Assembly: GCF_041814905.1 (NCBI RefSeq)
Contig: NZ_JBGXYA010000030.1
Coordinates: 1-21,349, forward strand
Reading direction: 5' to 3'
Origin: Glaesserella sp041814905
Lineage (GTDB): Bacteria; Pseudomonadota; Gammaproteobacteria; Enterobacterales; Pasteurellaceae
Length of the DNA: 21,349 bases
The position numbers were made by a program, and so were the translations under genes. Positions 9,101 to 15,765 of the stretch are shown here, piece by piece. Every line of letters begins with the position of its first letter. Positions within the stretch are counted from its first letter, which is position 1. The notes beneath the pieces are model-generated. The model saw only the letters and a program-made list of their open reading frames with translations. It was not told the DNA's origin and searched no databases.

Positions 9101-9438
9101 TGAATAATAGCATTACCCGCTTGCAATTTTTGTTAAAAATCCGCTCCGGTTCCGATTTGGCATTAGTGCGAAAATTATTGATCCAAGCAGCTGAAGAAGC
9201 GGAAAAAGTCATGGAAGAGCCGGAACCGAAAGTAAACTTATTGAGTTATGGTGAAGGTTGGATCGAACATGAATTACTTGTGTATGTGCCGGAATTGGAT
9301 GATCGTTCGGCAACCCGCAATTTCTTATATGAGCGGATTGATCAACTGTTTAATCAAAATAATATCCAAGTTGCTTTTGAACAGTTGGATGTTCATATTC
9401 ATGATTCGAACAATTTGCAAAAAATAACGAAAAACTGA
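6148..9438 (+). CDS. MscK/KefA-type mechanosensitive channel, diverged upstream paralog
   Basis: This is a large inner-membrane channel of the MscS superfamily, 1096 residues, expected to release solutes when membrane tension rises. In order: a signal peptide (1-24, ending FIKA), a long coiled-coil periplasmic domain rich in Gln/Lys/Glu (about 25-450, MscS_porin-like), about ten membrane segments (from about 475 to 900), the pore helix region FTALSVGLGFGVREIFGSFV (about 903-922), FERPIRIGDKVTVG, the beta domain, and the C-terminal cage. The ATG lies inside the last codons of menE (8-base overlap), so translation is probably coupled. It is paralogous to the next gene over its whole length. Compared with E. 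coli MscK it differs in the cage: YGEGWIEHELL replaces FGASTLDHELR, and RSGSD replaces AYGSD. Gating properties cannot be read from sequence. Confidence 0.9.
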   Translation: MIKKSVWTILFLSLFSFPGFIKAEISSVDTIKKQLESVKDSSSASDTSLLAKNLEGTLAFIERANKQQEDFTALETKVKNAPKQLEKYQNSIKTLTNSLASPENMFENLSSEALDKKQDDIHQELQEIQTSLNEINSSLTNYRAALEQSRKQISENNLQTEKINRWKYNSQASKSLIEKYNAELKYLEINNKYNTFLGQNIDLLVSLDEAKRSEIVLKQQLLQRQLTMLQEVLNENRLKEHEAQAKQAEALKASNKAENPIVQEELTMNTDLSQYLVEQTQKSNQLSQDNLRAKNVLDALTQTQHNIEEQISALQGTLVLSRIINQQKQTLPTDSLVKGLAKDIAKLRVDIFELTQKRDELYNIDNFIAKLETKHKVLFDDDERQTLKNILKEREKILVDLVKTLNSQLNVSNEIELTQQQIVTLSDSLQNKLEQQSFWVQSNNPIDFSWVEEFPKAAIAEIAVLTKYLGFENLGQNLPSTTTFIFILMLIYGIITWKKPVIKARLATIASQVNTLKNDSHWHTPEAMIWTIVLALPGALIFLMIATLVLYPFFPNPLAISAWVTQALGYWLFFSIILSLLRPNGLAYRHFGMPQASNEIFRRIIQQSVWIVVLLLVSSIFSQDDEIGFSNDVIGQVVTIVALALCLFVVRPWLDRGIREYQNAKNEDGTKRSVSLFRLLRVVLFVVPVTLIVLIVLGYYYTAVYLIEHIVKSYIIALVWVFGRYFAYRSLTISSRRMAYRRLQKKREILREQAQEQGKEEPKEKPEELIKISTVNEQIFRMADLIAWLLLFGFLYTIWSDLVSVAYYLNGIILWEQMEVTAKGTVVESVTILNILRSIMYVLVTYVLVKNIKGILEVTFFSRMKLSKGTPHTITAVLTYLIVTIGCISAFSSLGISWSKIQWIFTALSVGLGFGVREIFGSFVSGTILLFERPIRIGDKVTVGNHTGIITKIRLRSTMLVNDDNKEVVLPNQAFVTDRFINWTLNNSITRLQFLLKIRSGSDLALVRKLLIQAAEEAEKVMEEPEPKVNLLSYGEGWIEHELLVYVPELDDRSATRNFLYERIDQLFNQNNIQVAFEQLDVHIHDSNNLQKITKN

Positions 9439-9446
9439 CCGCTTGT
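9438..9446 (-). repeat. DNA uptake signal sequence at the end of the first channel gene
   Basis: ACCGCTTGT begins on the last base of the TGA stop codon. The companion tract TTTGCAAAAAATAACG (9413-9428) encodes the C-terminal residues NLQKIT, so the signal has shaped the tail of the protein. Confidence 0.8.
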
Positions 9447-9491
9447 TCTCAGAAGATCAGCGATATGATCGTTTAATTATCAGGATTTACA

Positions 9492-12400
9492 ATGATAAAA
9501 AAAATTTCTTATCCTTTGTTAGTCGGCTTAGGGCTATTTGTAGCGCTAGGCTCAGTTCCTCTTGCGGCAGAAGTGCCGAATGAAAAAGATCTACAAACGC
9601 GAATAGACGATGTTAAAAAACTCGAACAAACGGACGCAACCAAGAATTTACTTCAAACTTTGGAAGAGACGCAGTCACTATTAACGCGTATTACGAAGCA
9701 AAAAAGTGACAATGACGCTTTAGAGAAAGAAATTGCCGATTCTCGTGCGGCATTGAAGATCAGTAAAGCCAATTTAGAGAAGCTAAATTCAGTAACGGTA
9801 GCAACTGTAGACAGTTTGGCAAAGCAATCGATAAACGATTTACAAAAAGCCTACCAAGCAGCACAGGCACAACAAGACACGCTACAACAGGAATTAACGG
9901 CACTCAATGCTAAGCTGGTTGCACAAAATTCCGCACCGGATAAAGCGCAAACCGCCTTAACAACCAATGCAGCGCGTAAGCAGGAAATCAATAACCAGTT
10001 AGCCAATACCAATATTTCGGCTGAAACAAAAGTGAAACTGGAGACAGAACTTGCTTTAATCGAACAGCAGAATATTTATAACCAAAATTTATTGCGTGGC
10101 AGTGAAGATTTGTCTTTGTTGTACACCAGCCAATTAGAAGAGAAGAAACTGGCACAGCAAAATTTGCAAACGGAATTAACCAACTTGCAAACGGCAATTA
10201 ACGATAAATTGGTCGAAGAATCGAAAAGTAAAGTCGAACAAGCCACGCAATCGCAGCAAGAGAGTAGTAAAACAACCACTAACCACACGATTTTAAATGA
10301 GTTGGCGTTTAATACTCGTATCAGCCAAGAATTACTAAAACAGACCACGGAGATGAGCCAATTGTCGCAGGATAATTTGCGCATCAAAAATGTGTTGGAT
10401 AATCTACAACAGACACAACGTAATATTGATGAACAGATTAGTTCTTTACAAGGGACGTTAATTCTTTCGCGCATTATTAACAAACAGCGTCAATCCTTAC
10501 CTCAAGATCAAATAGTTAAGGGATTATCTAAACAAATCGCTGATTTGCGCGTACGGATTTTTGATATTAGTGAAGCTAAAGATGCTATAACGAATATCAA
10601 TACTTATATTGCAAAATTAGAAAAAAACGAAAAAACACCTTTTACTAACAAAGAACGTGAGCAATTAAATGAGATTATTCAGGAACGCAGCAAAATGTTG
10701 TCGGAATTGGTGAAATCGTTGAATAATCAGTTGAATTTATCGATCAATATCGAATTGAATCAGCAGCAGGTTCAAACAATCAGTGACACACTGCAACAGA
10801 AATTACAGCAACAAAGCTTTTGGGTAAAAAGTAATAATCCGATTGATTGGGATTGGTTCACGCATGTTATTCCGACGGCACATTCTCAGATTAATGAATT
10901 ATCTAAAAAATTTGATTTTTCTAACTGGCGTGAAAATATATGGCCGGCAGGTATTTTGATTAGTGCTTTGTCATTGTTAGCCGGGTTAATTTTAAGACGC
11001 AAAGAATCAATTAAGCAGCGTTTAACTCAAATTAATAATAGTATGAAAACGGTGAAAACCGATAGTCAATGGAATACGCCGTTAGCGATGTTTTGGGTAA
11101 TTGTACTGTGTCTTCCAAGTACTTTTATGTTCCTGACTCTATTTATTTTAGTGACTTATATTTGTTTTCTGGAACCGATGGAAGTTTGGCCTTGGGGGCT
11201 GAAAATGGCGGGATATTGGCTCTATTTTTCATTCTTAGTTGCAATGTTACGCCCGAATGGTTTGGCTTTCCGTCATTTTAATATGCCTCAGAAGAGCAAT
11301 GAGAGTTTCCGCAAGATGTTAAAACGTTCGATGTGGATTACGGCATTGTTACTTAATACGTCGATTTTCACTAATTTAGAGTTAGGGATTGCTTATGATG
11401 TGATTGGGCAAATTATGACTATAACGGTGTTGACCATTATGGTGTTTATTATTGCCCCTGGTTTTAGGCAAGCCATATCGACTTATCAGGATGTCGCTGA
11501 AAAAGAGGAAAGCCAACATAATACGTTGCTGACACTTGCGAGAATTGTATTATTACTTGCACCGATTGCTTTAATTGTATTGATTGTGTTGGGGTACTAT
11601 TACACATCACTAGTGTTAATCGAACACTTGATTTCGACCTATATTGTTGTGATCTGTTGGATCATTTTGCGTAATGTGTTATATCGGGCTTTTAGTGTTT
11701 CTGCACGCCGTTTGGCATACCGGCGCTTACAAGAAAAACGCGAGCAGGCGTTGGCAAAATCTGCTACGGAGCAAGTGAATGTTTCGGAAGATGATGTACC
11801 GATAGAATTACGTGATGATTCGATCGCTGTAAGTGTAATCAATACGCAAATGTTGAAGGTGACGGACTTTTTACTTTGGGTCGGTTTATTCGTTTTATTC
11901 TATTGGGTATGGTCCGATCTAATCACGGTTGCCTACTATTTAAATGGTGTAACCCTATGGCAACAGGCGACAACAACCGGTGCCGGTACGGTAATGGAAT
12001 CTATTACCTTGTTGAATTTGTTAATCGCAGTTGTGATCTTGGTCGTGACTTATGTTTTGGTCCGAAATTTAAGCGGATTGCTTGAAACATTGGTTTTCTC
12101 CAACCTAAAGTTATCTCAAGGTACTCCGTACACGGTAACAACCTTGCTGACTTATCTTCTGATTGTTCTCGGTGCAAGTTTTGCTTTTGCAACATTAGGC
12201 GTTTCATGGACTAAATTACAATGGTTGTTTACGGCGCTTTCAGTAGGGCTTGGTTTTGGTATGCAGGAAATCTTTGCAAACTTTGTTTCCGGCATCATTA
12301 TTTTATTTGAACGTCCGGTTCGAGTCGGTGATATGGTAACAATCGGTTCGTTTAACGGTACGGTTTCAAAAATTCGTATTCGAGCGACAACATTGATCGA

Positions 12401-12830
12401 TGCAGATAAAAAGGAAGTGATTGTCCCGAACAAAGCGTTTATTACCGAACGCATCGTTAACTGGGCGTTGACTAATTCAATGACCCGCTTGGTTGTGAGT
12501 GTCGGCGTTGCTTACGGATCCGATTTGAATCTAGTCAAAAAATTGCTATTACAAGCAGCGGAAGAAAATGAAAGCGTACTGAAAGATCCTGCTCCGGCAG
12601 CTTATTTCTTAAGTTTTGGGGCGAGTACGTTAGACCACGAACTACGTGTTTATGTTGGTCAACTCGGTGACAGAACACGTACCATTGATGCGCTAAACCG
12701 TCGGATTAACGAATTATTTGCACAAAATAATATAGACATTGCCTTTAATCAATTAGACATTTTCATTAAAAATCGCGACACTAGCGAAGAAGTGAAATGG
12801 GCAAGTGAACCACTTACCAATAAAAAATAA
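9492..12830 (+). CDS. mscK: MscK/KefA mechanosensitive channel, canonical paralog
   Basis: This is the second of two tandem MscK-type channels, 1112 residues. In E. coli MscK is a tension-gated channel that also depends on external potassium. A signal peptide (1-26, ending PLAA) is followed by a long coiled-coil periplasmic domain (to about 450), a multi-spanning membrane domain, the pore region FTALSVGLGFGMQEIFANFV (about 912-931) and FERPVRVGDMVTIG. The C-terminal domain keeps GVAYGSDL and SFGASTLDHELR, as in E. coli MscK, so this copy is the likely functional orthologue. ATG is preceded by CAGGA six bases upstream. Only 52 bases separate it from the first copy, with no terminator, and aroC starts nine bases after its stop. 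Confidence 0.93.
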   Translation: MIKKISYPLLVGLGLFVALGSVPLAAEVPNEKDLQTRIDDVKKLEQTDATKNLLQTLEETQSLLTRITKQKSDNDALEKEIADSRAALKISKANLEKLNSVTVATVDSLAKQSINDLQKAYQAAQAQQDTLQQELTALNAKLVAQNSAPDKAQTALTTNAARKQEINNQLANTNISAETKVKLETELALIEQQNIYNQNLLRGSEDLSLLYTSQLEEKKLAQQNLQTELTNLQTAINDKLVEESKSKVEQATQSQQESSKTTTNHTILNELAFNTRISQELLKQTTEMSQLSQDNLRIKNVLDNLQQTQRNIDEQISSLQGTLILSRIINKQRQSLPQDQIVKGLSKQIADLRVRIFDISEAKDAITNINTYIAKLEKNEKTPFTNKEREQLNEIIQERSKMLSELVKSLNNQLNLSINIELNQQQVQTISDTLQQKLQQQSFWVKSNNPIDWDWFTHVIPTAHSQINELSKKFDFSNWRENIWPAGILISALSLLAGLILRRKESIKQRLTQINNSMKTVKTDSQWNTPLAMFWVIVLCLPSTFMFLTLFILVTYICFLEPMEVWPWGLKMAGYWLYFSFLVAMLRPNGLAFRHFNMPQKSNESFRKMLKRSMWITALLLNTSIFTNLELGIAYDVIGQIMTITVLTIMVFIIAPGFRQAISTYQDVAEKEESQHNTLLTLARIVLLLAPIALIVLIVLGYYYTSLVLIEHLISTYIVVICWIILRNVLYRAFSVSARRLAYRRLQEKREQALAKSATEQVNVSEDDVPIELRDDSIAVSVINTQMLKVTDFLLWVGLFVLFYWVWSDLITVAYYLNGVTLWQQATTTGAGTVMESITLLNLLIAVVILVVTYVLVRNLSGLLETLVFSNLKLSQGTPYTVTTLLTYLLIVLGASFAFATLGVSWTKLQWLFTALSVGLGFGMQEIFANFVSGIIILFERPVRVGDMVTIGSFNGTVSKIRIRATTLIDADKKEVIVPNKAFITERIVNWALTNSMTRLVVSVGVAYGSDLNLVKKLLLQAAEENESVLKDPAPAAYFLSFGASTLDHELRVYVGQLGDRTRTIDALNRRINELFAQNNIDIAFNQLDIFIKNRDTSEEVKWASEPLTNKK

Positions 12831-12839
12831 GGAAAATAT

Positions 12840-13922
12840 ATGGCAGGCAACAGCATTGGACAACTTTTTAAAGTTACCACCTTCGGAGAGTCGCACGGTA
12901 TTGCGCTAGGCTGTATCGTCGATGGTGTACCACCGAATATGGAGTTATCGGAAGCAGATTTGCAACCGGATTTAGATCGTCGCAAGCCGGGAACATCCCG
13001 TTATACCACTCCTCGTCGAGAAGATGATGAAGTACAAATTTTATCCGGTGTTTTTGAAGGCAAAACGACAGGAACAAGCATTGGTTTAATCATTAAAAAC
13101 GACGATCAACGTTCTAAAGATTACGGTGAGATTATGGATAAATTCCGTCCGGGTCATGCCGATTATACGTATCAACAAAAATACGGTATTCGTGATTATC
13201 GTGGTGGTGGACGCTCTTCCGCTCGAGAAACCGCAATGCGTGTTGCAGCAGGTGCAATTGCCAAAAAATATCTTAGAGAGCAGTTTGGCATTGAAATTCG
13301 TGGTTATTTGTCTCAAATCGGCACAGTAAAAATTAATCCGCAAACCGTTGCTGATATTGAAAAAATTAATTGGGAACAAATCAATTCAAACCCATTTTTC
13401 TGTCCAGATCCGGTTGCAGTTGAGCAATTTGACGAATTAATTCGCGACTTGAAGAAAGAGGGAAATTCTATCGGTGCAAAATTAACCATTATCGCAGAAA
13501 ACGTGCCGGTTGGTTTAGGTGAGCCGGTATTTGATCGTTTAGATGCAGACTTGGCTCATGCTTTAATGTCGATTAATGCAGTAAAAGGCGTGGAAATCGG
13601 CGACGGTTTTGACGTAGTGGAACAAAAGGGAAGCGAACACCGTGATGAAATGACCCCGGATGGTTTCTGCTCAAATCATGCCGGAGGTATTTTAGGCGGA
13701 ATCAGCTCCGGGCAACCGATTATTGCGCATATTGCCTTAAAACCGACTTCCAGTATTACCGTACCGGGTAGAAGCGTGAATATCAATAACGAGCCGGTTG
13801 AAGTAGTTACTAAAGGCAGGCATGATCCTTGCGTCGGTATTCGTGCCGTACCGATTGCCGAAGCAATGATGGCAATCGTGTTGCTTGATCATTTATTGCG
13901 TTTTAAAGCACAATGTCGTTAG
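12840..13922 (+). CDS. aroC: Chorismate synthase
   Basis: AroC converts 5-enolpyruvylshikimate-3-phosphate to chorismate, the last step of the shikimate pathway, using reduced FMN, in the cytoplasm. The 360-residue length is standard. Signature stretches are FGESHGIALGCIVDGVPP (15-32), KPGTSRYTTPRREDDEVQIL (49-68), RPGHADYTY (104-112), YRGGGRSSARETAMRVAAGA (119-138), and the C-terminal KGRHDPCVGIRAVPIAEAMM. The start follows AAGGAAAAT. It lies nine bases after the second channel gene and may be read from the seqA-menE-mscK transcript. Internal promoters cannot be excluded. A strong terminator follows. Confidence 0.98.
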   Translation: MAGNSIGQLFKVTTFGESHGIALGCIVDGVPPNMELSEADLQPDLDRRKPGTSRYTTPRREDDEVQILSGVFEGKTTGTSIGLIIKNDDQRSKDYGEIMDKFRPGHADYTYQQKYGIRDYRGGGRSSARETAMRVAAGAIAKKYLREQFGIEIRGYLSQIGTVKINPQTVADIEKINWEQINSNPFFCPDPVAVEQFDELIRDLKKEGNSIGAKLTIIAENVPVGLGEPVFDRLDADLAHALMSINAVKGVEIGDGFDVVEQKGSEHRDEMTPDGFCSNHAGGILGGISSGQPIIAHIALKPTSSITVPGRSVNINNEPVEVVTKGRHDPCVGIRAVPIAEAMMAIVLLDHLLRFKAQCR

Positions 13923-13936
13923 TATATTAAAATAAG

Positions 13937-13974
13937 AAAAAAGCGGTGAGAGTTTCTACTTTCACCGCTTTTTT
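13937..13974. terminator. Bidirectional Rho-independent terminator (aroC / tmaR)
   Basis: A perfect 13-bp stem, AAAAAAGCGGTGA (13937-13949) / TCACCGCTTTTTT (13962-13974), closes a 12-base loop, with T-runs on both strands. It serves aroC on the plus strand and tmaR, whose stop is two bases away, on the minus strand. It contains AAGCGGT but not the full ACAAGCGGT core. Confidence 0.92.
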
Positions 13975-13975
13975 A

Positions 13976-14299
13976 CTATTTATCTGTTTTCTTGGCTGCA
14001 TGTTCTGCCATTTTTTTACGAATCTCGCGGCGTTCTTTTGAAAGTTCCGCATTACGAATCATGTAATCGTCAACACGATTTTCATAGTCATCGCGCATTT
14101 TGGTAATAATGGCACGAATATCATCAATACTCATTGCATCGGTAATGTATTCGTTTAAGTTATCCAATAACAGTACACGTTTTTGGTTGTCGCGAATTTT
14201 ACGATCGTTATCAGCTGTTTCTCTTAACAGTTTGTTCTTCAAACGATAGAGATGTACATACTCCAGCATATCTTGGAAAGATTGTTTTTTTGCGTCCAT
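13976..14299 (-). CDS. tmaR: PTS system regulator TmaR (DUF496, YeeX)
   Basis: This is a 107-residue, highly charged coiled-coil protein matching E. coli TmaR (YeeX). In E. coli it clusters at one cell pole and recruits PTS enzyme I there, moderating sugar uptake. The hallmark core KIRDNQKRVLLLDNL (34-48) and the segment DYENRVDDYMIRNAELSKER are intact. Tyr72, the residue reported as phosphorylated in E. coli TmaR, is present at the same number. AAGGAG lies seven bases before the ATG. It is divergent from sspA with its own promoter and is a single-gene unit. The family identification is secure; the polar role is transferred from E. coli. Confidence 0.93.
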   Translation of the reverse strand: MDAKKQSFQDMLEYVHLYRLKNKLLRETADNDRKIRDNQKRVLLLDNLNEYITDAMSIDDIRAIITKMRDDYENRVDDYMIRNAELSKERREIRKKMAEHAAKKTDK

Positions 14300-14335
14300 T
14301 TACAGCTCCTTTGGGTGAATAAAAAAGATGGAGAA

Positions 14336-14364
14336 ATGCTAGACTGTTTACTCCGTTTCGTCAA
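14336..14364 (-). promoter_or_regulatory. Probable tmaR promoter
   Basis: On the minus strand, TTGACG (14364-14359) is followed by a 17-base spacer and TAGCAT (14341-14336). The transcript would begin about 30 bases before the tmaR start codon. Confidence 0.65.
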
Positions 14365-14380
14365 AAGGTTTATCGCATAT

Positions 14381-14408
14381 TTGACCACAACTTGCGTTAA
14401 ATCATAAT
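14381..14408 (+). promoter_or_regulatory. Probable sspA promoter
   Basis: TTGACC (14381-14386), a 16-base spacer and CATAAT (14403-14408) give a good sigma70 match, with a leader of about 100 bases. A second -10-like TAAAAT at 14473-14478, with no good -35, might add a nearer start. Confidence 0.5.
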
Positions 14409-14516
14409 CTATTAAGACAAGAGAACCATTTAAGTGAAAAAATAAGTCTGTTATCCGCTATGCGAAATGTGGTAAAATTCACCGCTAATTTTTAAAGAAT
14501 CTAATTGGAGAAACAA

Positions 14517-15158
14517 ATGACGAGTGCGAATAAACGTTCGGTGCCCACACTTTTTTCAGAAAAAAATGATATATATAGTCACCAGGTTCGTATTGTATTG
14601 GCTGAAAAAGGCGTACCTTATGAAATTGAAAATATCAACTCGGATGTAATTTCTGAAGACCTTATGGAAGTGAATCCAAGAGGAACCGTGCCGACGTTAG
14701 TCGATCGTGATTTAGTTTTATTTAACGCTCGAATTATTATGGAATATTTGGATGAGCGTTTTCCGCATCCGCCGTTGATGCCAGTGTACCCGGTTTTACG
14801 TGCGCAATGTCGTTTAAATATGCATCGTATTCAACACGATTGGTATGCATTAATTGATATTGTGAATAAAAATCCTGAAACACCGGAAGCTCAGCAAATA
14901 TTAAAACAACTTCGCGATGAAATTTTATCGTTAGGTTCTGTATTTGCTGATTCGGATTATTTTTTAAGTAGTGATTTCAGTTTAGTCGACTGTTACATCG
15001 CCCCGCTGTTATGGCGTATGCATAATTTAGGCGTTGAATTCAGCGGTGCGGGCAGCAAAGCGGTGAAAGCGTATATGAGTCGCGTATTTAAACGTGACAG
15101 CTTTGTCCAATCCGTTGGTGGTAGTGCGCCGAAACATTTAATGGATGATAAAGACTAA
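14517..15158 (+). CDS. sspA: Stringent starvation protein A, GST-fold RNA polymerase-associated factor
   Basis: SspA binds RNA polymerase and helps cells through starvation and acid stress; in pathogens it also controls virulence genes. The protein has a glutathione-S-transferase fold without known transferase activity. The thioredoxin-like half contains SEKNDIYSHQVRIVLAEKGV and PRGTVPTLVDRDL; the helical half contains IIMEYLDERFPHPPLMPVYP and FSLVDCYIAPLLWRMHNLG. I place the start at ATG 14517, giving 213 residues that begin MTSANKRSVPTLFSE. The upstream TTG at 14505 is part of the ribosome-binding site TTGGAG. sspB overlaps its stop as TAATG. In E. coli sspA follows rplM-rpsI; here it is preceded by divergent tmaR. 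Confidence 0.96.
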   Translation: MTSANKRSVPTLFSEKNDIYSHQVRIVLAEKGVPYEIENINSDVISEDLMEVNPRGTVPTLVDRDLVLFNARIIMEYLDERFPHPPLMPVYPVLRAQCRLNMHRIQHDWYALIDIVNKNPETPEAQQILKQLRDEILSLGSVFADSDYFLSSDFSLVDCYIAPLLWRMHNLGVEFSGAGSKAVKAYMSRVFKRDSFVQSVGGSAPKHLMDDKD

Positions 15159-15577
15159 TGAAACCGTTACGTCCTTATCTTTATCACGCTTATTACGGTT
15201 GGATTGTCGATAATGACAATACCCCTTACTTACTGGTTAATGCAGACTATGCCGATGTAGATGTGCCGCGTGAATTTGTTCGGGAAGGTAAAATTATTTT
15301 GAATATTGCACCGCGTTCAATCGGGCAATATATCGTCAATGATGAAACGATTAGCTTTAGCGCCCGTTTTCAAGGAATGTTGAGAGATATCTATATTCCG
15401 TTCGGTGCGGCAGAAGCGATCTATGCACAGGAAACAGGTGACGGCGTTATGTTCCAAGAAGAAGCTTATTACACGGAACAAGCTTATCGGGAGAGATCCG
15501 AAAAAGTATCTGAAAACCAAGCCCAACCTAAAAAAACAGTGAAGAAAAAAGCATCACATCTTAAGTTAGTCAAATAA
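15158..15577 (+). CDS. sspB: ClpXP protease specificity-enhancing factor SspB
   Basis: SspB tethers ssrA-tagged proteins and some other substrates to the ClpXP protease. The 139-residue protein has the substrate-binding domain (about 1-110: RPYLYHAYYGWIVDNDNTPY, IILNIAPRSIGQYIVND, FSARFQGMLRDIYIPFGA), a flexible Lys/Gln-rich linker (about 113-132), and the C-terminal peptide HLKLVK. That tail matches the ClpX-docking motif of E. coli SspB (ALRVVK). It overlaps sspA by one base, so the pair is translationally coupled. An uptake-sequence hairpin follows. Confidence 0.96.
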   Translation: MKPLRPYLYHAYYGWIVDNDNTPYLLVNADYADVDVPREFVREGKIILNIAPRSIGQYIVNDETISFSARFQGMLRDIYIPFGAAEAIYAQETGDGVMFQEEAYYTEQAYRERSEKVSENQAQPKKTVKKKASHLKLVK

Positions 15578-15597
15578 TTATTAATGATACTTGCTAT

Positions 15598-15660
15598 ACA
15601 AGCGGTGAGATTTTCCTTGAAATTTGCAAATTTCGACTGAAATCTTACCGCTTGTTTTCT
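15598..15660 (+). terminator. Terminator made of an inverted uptake-sequence pair, after sspB
   Basis: ACAAGCGGTGAGATTT (15598-15613) pairs with AAATCTTACCGCTTGT (15640-15655) over 16 positions, one a G-T. The loop holds a second small palindrome, GAAATTTGCAAATTTC. A T-rich tail (TTTTCTTTTTATTT) follows. Both arms carry the complete uptake core. Confidence 0.85.
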
Positions 15661-15682
15661 TTTTATTTCTCGCAAAATTTGC

Positions 15683-15711
15683 TTGCTTTCCTTTTTTCAA
15701 TCGATTATCTT
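15683..15711 (+). promoter_or_regulatory. Possible promoter of the TrpX-like gene
   Basis: TTGCTT (15683-15688), 17 bases, then TATCTT (15706-15711); an overlapping TATCTT sits at 15711-15716. The start would fall near 15718, next to the TrpR-like operator. Confidence 0.4.
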
Positions 15712-15721
15712 ATCTTTTAAA

Positions 15722-15743
15722 TTGTACTAGTTTGATAGTACAA
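15722..15743. promoter_or_regulatory. TrpR-like operator
   Basis: The palindrome TTGTACTA-N6-TAGTACAA contains GTACTAGTTTGATAGTAC, which differs at only three central positions from the E. coli trp operator consensus form GTACTAGTTAACTAGTAC. It lies 22 bases before the start codon of a TrpX-family binding protein, at or just after the expected transcription start, a suitable position for repression. There is no room for a leader peptide or attenuator between it and the gene. Operator identity is by pattern only. Confidence 0.7.
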
Positions 15744-15765
15744 GACGTAACAAAAAGGAAATCCC

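Noticed and set aside
6200..10850. Repetitive Gln/Lys/Glu-rich coding stretches as low-complexity repeats or phase-variable tracts
   Set aside because: They encode coiled coils of the channel periplasmic domains; no long simple-sequence tract that could slip is present.
13126..13379. Overlapping frames on both strands within aroC
   Set aside because: aroC is complete and conserved here; the extra frames have low-complexity translations.
14505..14516. TTG at 14505 as start of sspA
   Set aside because: It would use the ribosome-binding site TTGGAG as coding sequence; the ATG at 14517 gives the N-terminus expected from E. coli SspA.
15744..15765. A trp attenuator or T-box before the TrpX-like gene
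   Set aside because: Only 22 bases separate the operator from the start codon and there is no leader peptide or stem-loop series; the palindrome itself is the only regulatory signal.
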